A stretch of DNA of 64,000 nt from Bradyrhizobium sp. 1(2017) (GTDB taxonomy: Bacteria > Pseudomonadota > Alphaproteobacteria > Rhizobiales > Xanthobacteraceae), in assembly GCF_011602485.2 (NCBI RefSeq), contig NZ_CP050022.2, positions 7,274,001-7,338,000 on the forward strand. Direction: 5' to 3'. A program made the translations under genes and the position numbers. Within the stretch, counting starts at the first letter, position 1, and each line of letters opens with the position of its first letter. Of the stretch, positions 63,421 to 64,000 are shown in pieces. The notes beneath the pieces are model-generated. The model did not search any database and was not told the origin of the DNA. It saw nothing but the letters and a program-made list of their open reading frames with translations.

Positions 63421-64000
63421 ATGGCTGGATCAGCCGCATCGACCAATCCACCCGCGATCAAGTCGCGCATCGGCGCGATCCTTCGCGCGACGTCGGGCAA
63501 TTTCCTCGAGCAGTTCGACTTCTTCCTGTTCGGCTTCTATGCCGCCGCGATCGGCAAGGCGTTCTTCCCCTCCACCAACGAGACGGCCTCGCTGCTCAAC
63601 ACATTCGGCGTGTTCTGGCTCGGCGCCTTGATGCGACCGGTGGGCGCAATCGTGCTCGGCGCCTATATCGACCGCATCGGCCGCCGCCAAGGCCTGATCG
63701 TCACGCTCGGCATCATGGCGTTCGGCACCGTCGTCATCGCGTTCTGCCCGAGCTACGCGACGATCGGCATCGCCGCGCCGATCATCGTGCTGCTCGGCCG
63801 GCTGCTGCAGGGCTTCTCGGCGGGCGTCGAGCTCGGCGGCGTGTCGGTGTACCTCGCGGAAATCGCAACGCCCGGCAATCGCGGCTTCTACACCTCGTTT
63901 CAATCGTCGAGCCAGCAGGTCGCGATCTTCGTCGCCTCGATCCTCGGCTTCATCCTCTCCGAGGTGATGCCGGCCGACACGGTGGCCGCCTGGGGCTGGC
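63421..64000 (+). CDS. MFS transporter, MHS/citrate type (3' end beyond window)
   Basis: The first 193 residues of a metabolite:H+ symporter. [20 protein letters not shown] then [12 protein letters not shown] is the first helix of the MHS family. [20 protein letters not shown] is the loop 2-3 motif, and [20 protein letters not shown] the fourth helix with the acidic residue. AAGGGGAGAACG precedes the ATG. The nearest described group is citrate or tricarballylate permeases; the substrate is inferred from the family. Confidence 0.93.
   Translation, partial: MAGSAASTNPPAIKSRIGAILRATSGNFLEQFDFFLFGFYAAAIGKAFFPSTNETASLLNTFGVFWLGALMRPVGAIVLGAYIDRIGRRQGLIVTLGIMAFGTVVIAFCPSYATIGIAAPIIVLLGRLLQGFSAGVELGGVSVYLAEIATPGNRGFYTSFQSSSQQVAIFVASILGFILSEVMPADTVAAWGW

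Overview
The window reads as a chromosomal stretch of a Bradyrhizobium-type alphaproteobacterium (Nitrobacteraceae). The grounds are the high GC content, the gene families (DUF1488, DUF6894, DUF3775, DUF1127, MbfA), an Irr-type ICE palindrome, and the dispersed intergenic palindromes in the right third that are typical of this genus. The genus call is inference from pattern; no search was run.

Layout. (1) 1-4 kb is a mobile-element-like module: a large serine recombinase running off the left edge, a small divergent HTH-like gene, and a DUF2130 protein. (2) 4-30 kb is a gene-sparse accessory region. It holds a PHB-depolymerase-type esterase with a CopG-like regulator, a transglutaminase-like protein, a groES-groEL pair, a Crp/Fnr regulator, a DUF2061 protein, an OpgC-type acyltransferase with an extra N-terminal domain, and more than 20 short genes, many duplicated or frameshifted. 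Most short minus-strand genes here share one conserved upstream element (core CTCTCAGTCACCGA on the plus strand, usually with a CGGTGA half-site about 20 nt further from the gene, and GCGGGAGC nearer the gene). I count 11 copies in one orientation and two related ones reversed. A block of about 1.05 kb is present twice almost unchanged (10.44-11.50 and 24.66-25.72 kb), and an older diverged duplication links 12.6-14.0 with 21.3-22.6 kb. (3) 30.7-42.2 kb is a defence cluster: a DUF262 (GmrS-like) protein lacking its C-terminal half, a PD-(D/E)XK-like nuclease, a truncated HTH gene, and a complete type I restriction-modification operon hsdM-hsdS-hsdR followed by a YgjP-type metallopeptidase, all four genes overlapping by 4-8 bp. 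(4) At 42.7-43.5 kb lie a tRNA 3'-end scar, the initiator tRNA-fMet gene with its terminator, and the C-terminal stump of an aldehyde dehydrogenase. This looks like the right boundary of the accessory region. (5) 43.5-64 kb is dense, ordinary chromosome: a GMC oxidoreductase, four short-chain or zinc dehydrogenases, two MBL-fold hydrolases interleaved with an FAH-family hydrolase, a GST and an epoxide-hydrolase-like protein, MbfA with an Irr box, an amidase, an AidB-like acyl-CoA dehydrogenase, an enoyl-CoA hydratase, a GNAT, a DUF1127 protein, a LysR regulator and the start of an MFS transporter.

How it fits together. The right part is catabolic and detoxifying housekeeping plus iron efflux under Irr. 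The left part is a decaying island of small proteins that seem to share one regulatory input, with chaperone and stress-type genes among them. The defence block sits between the two, next to the tRNA.
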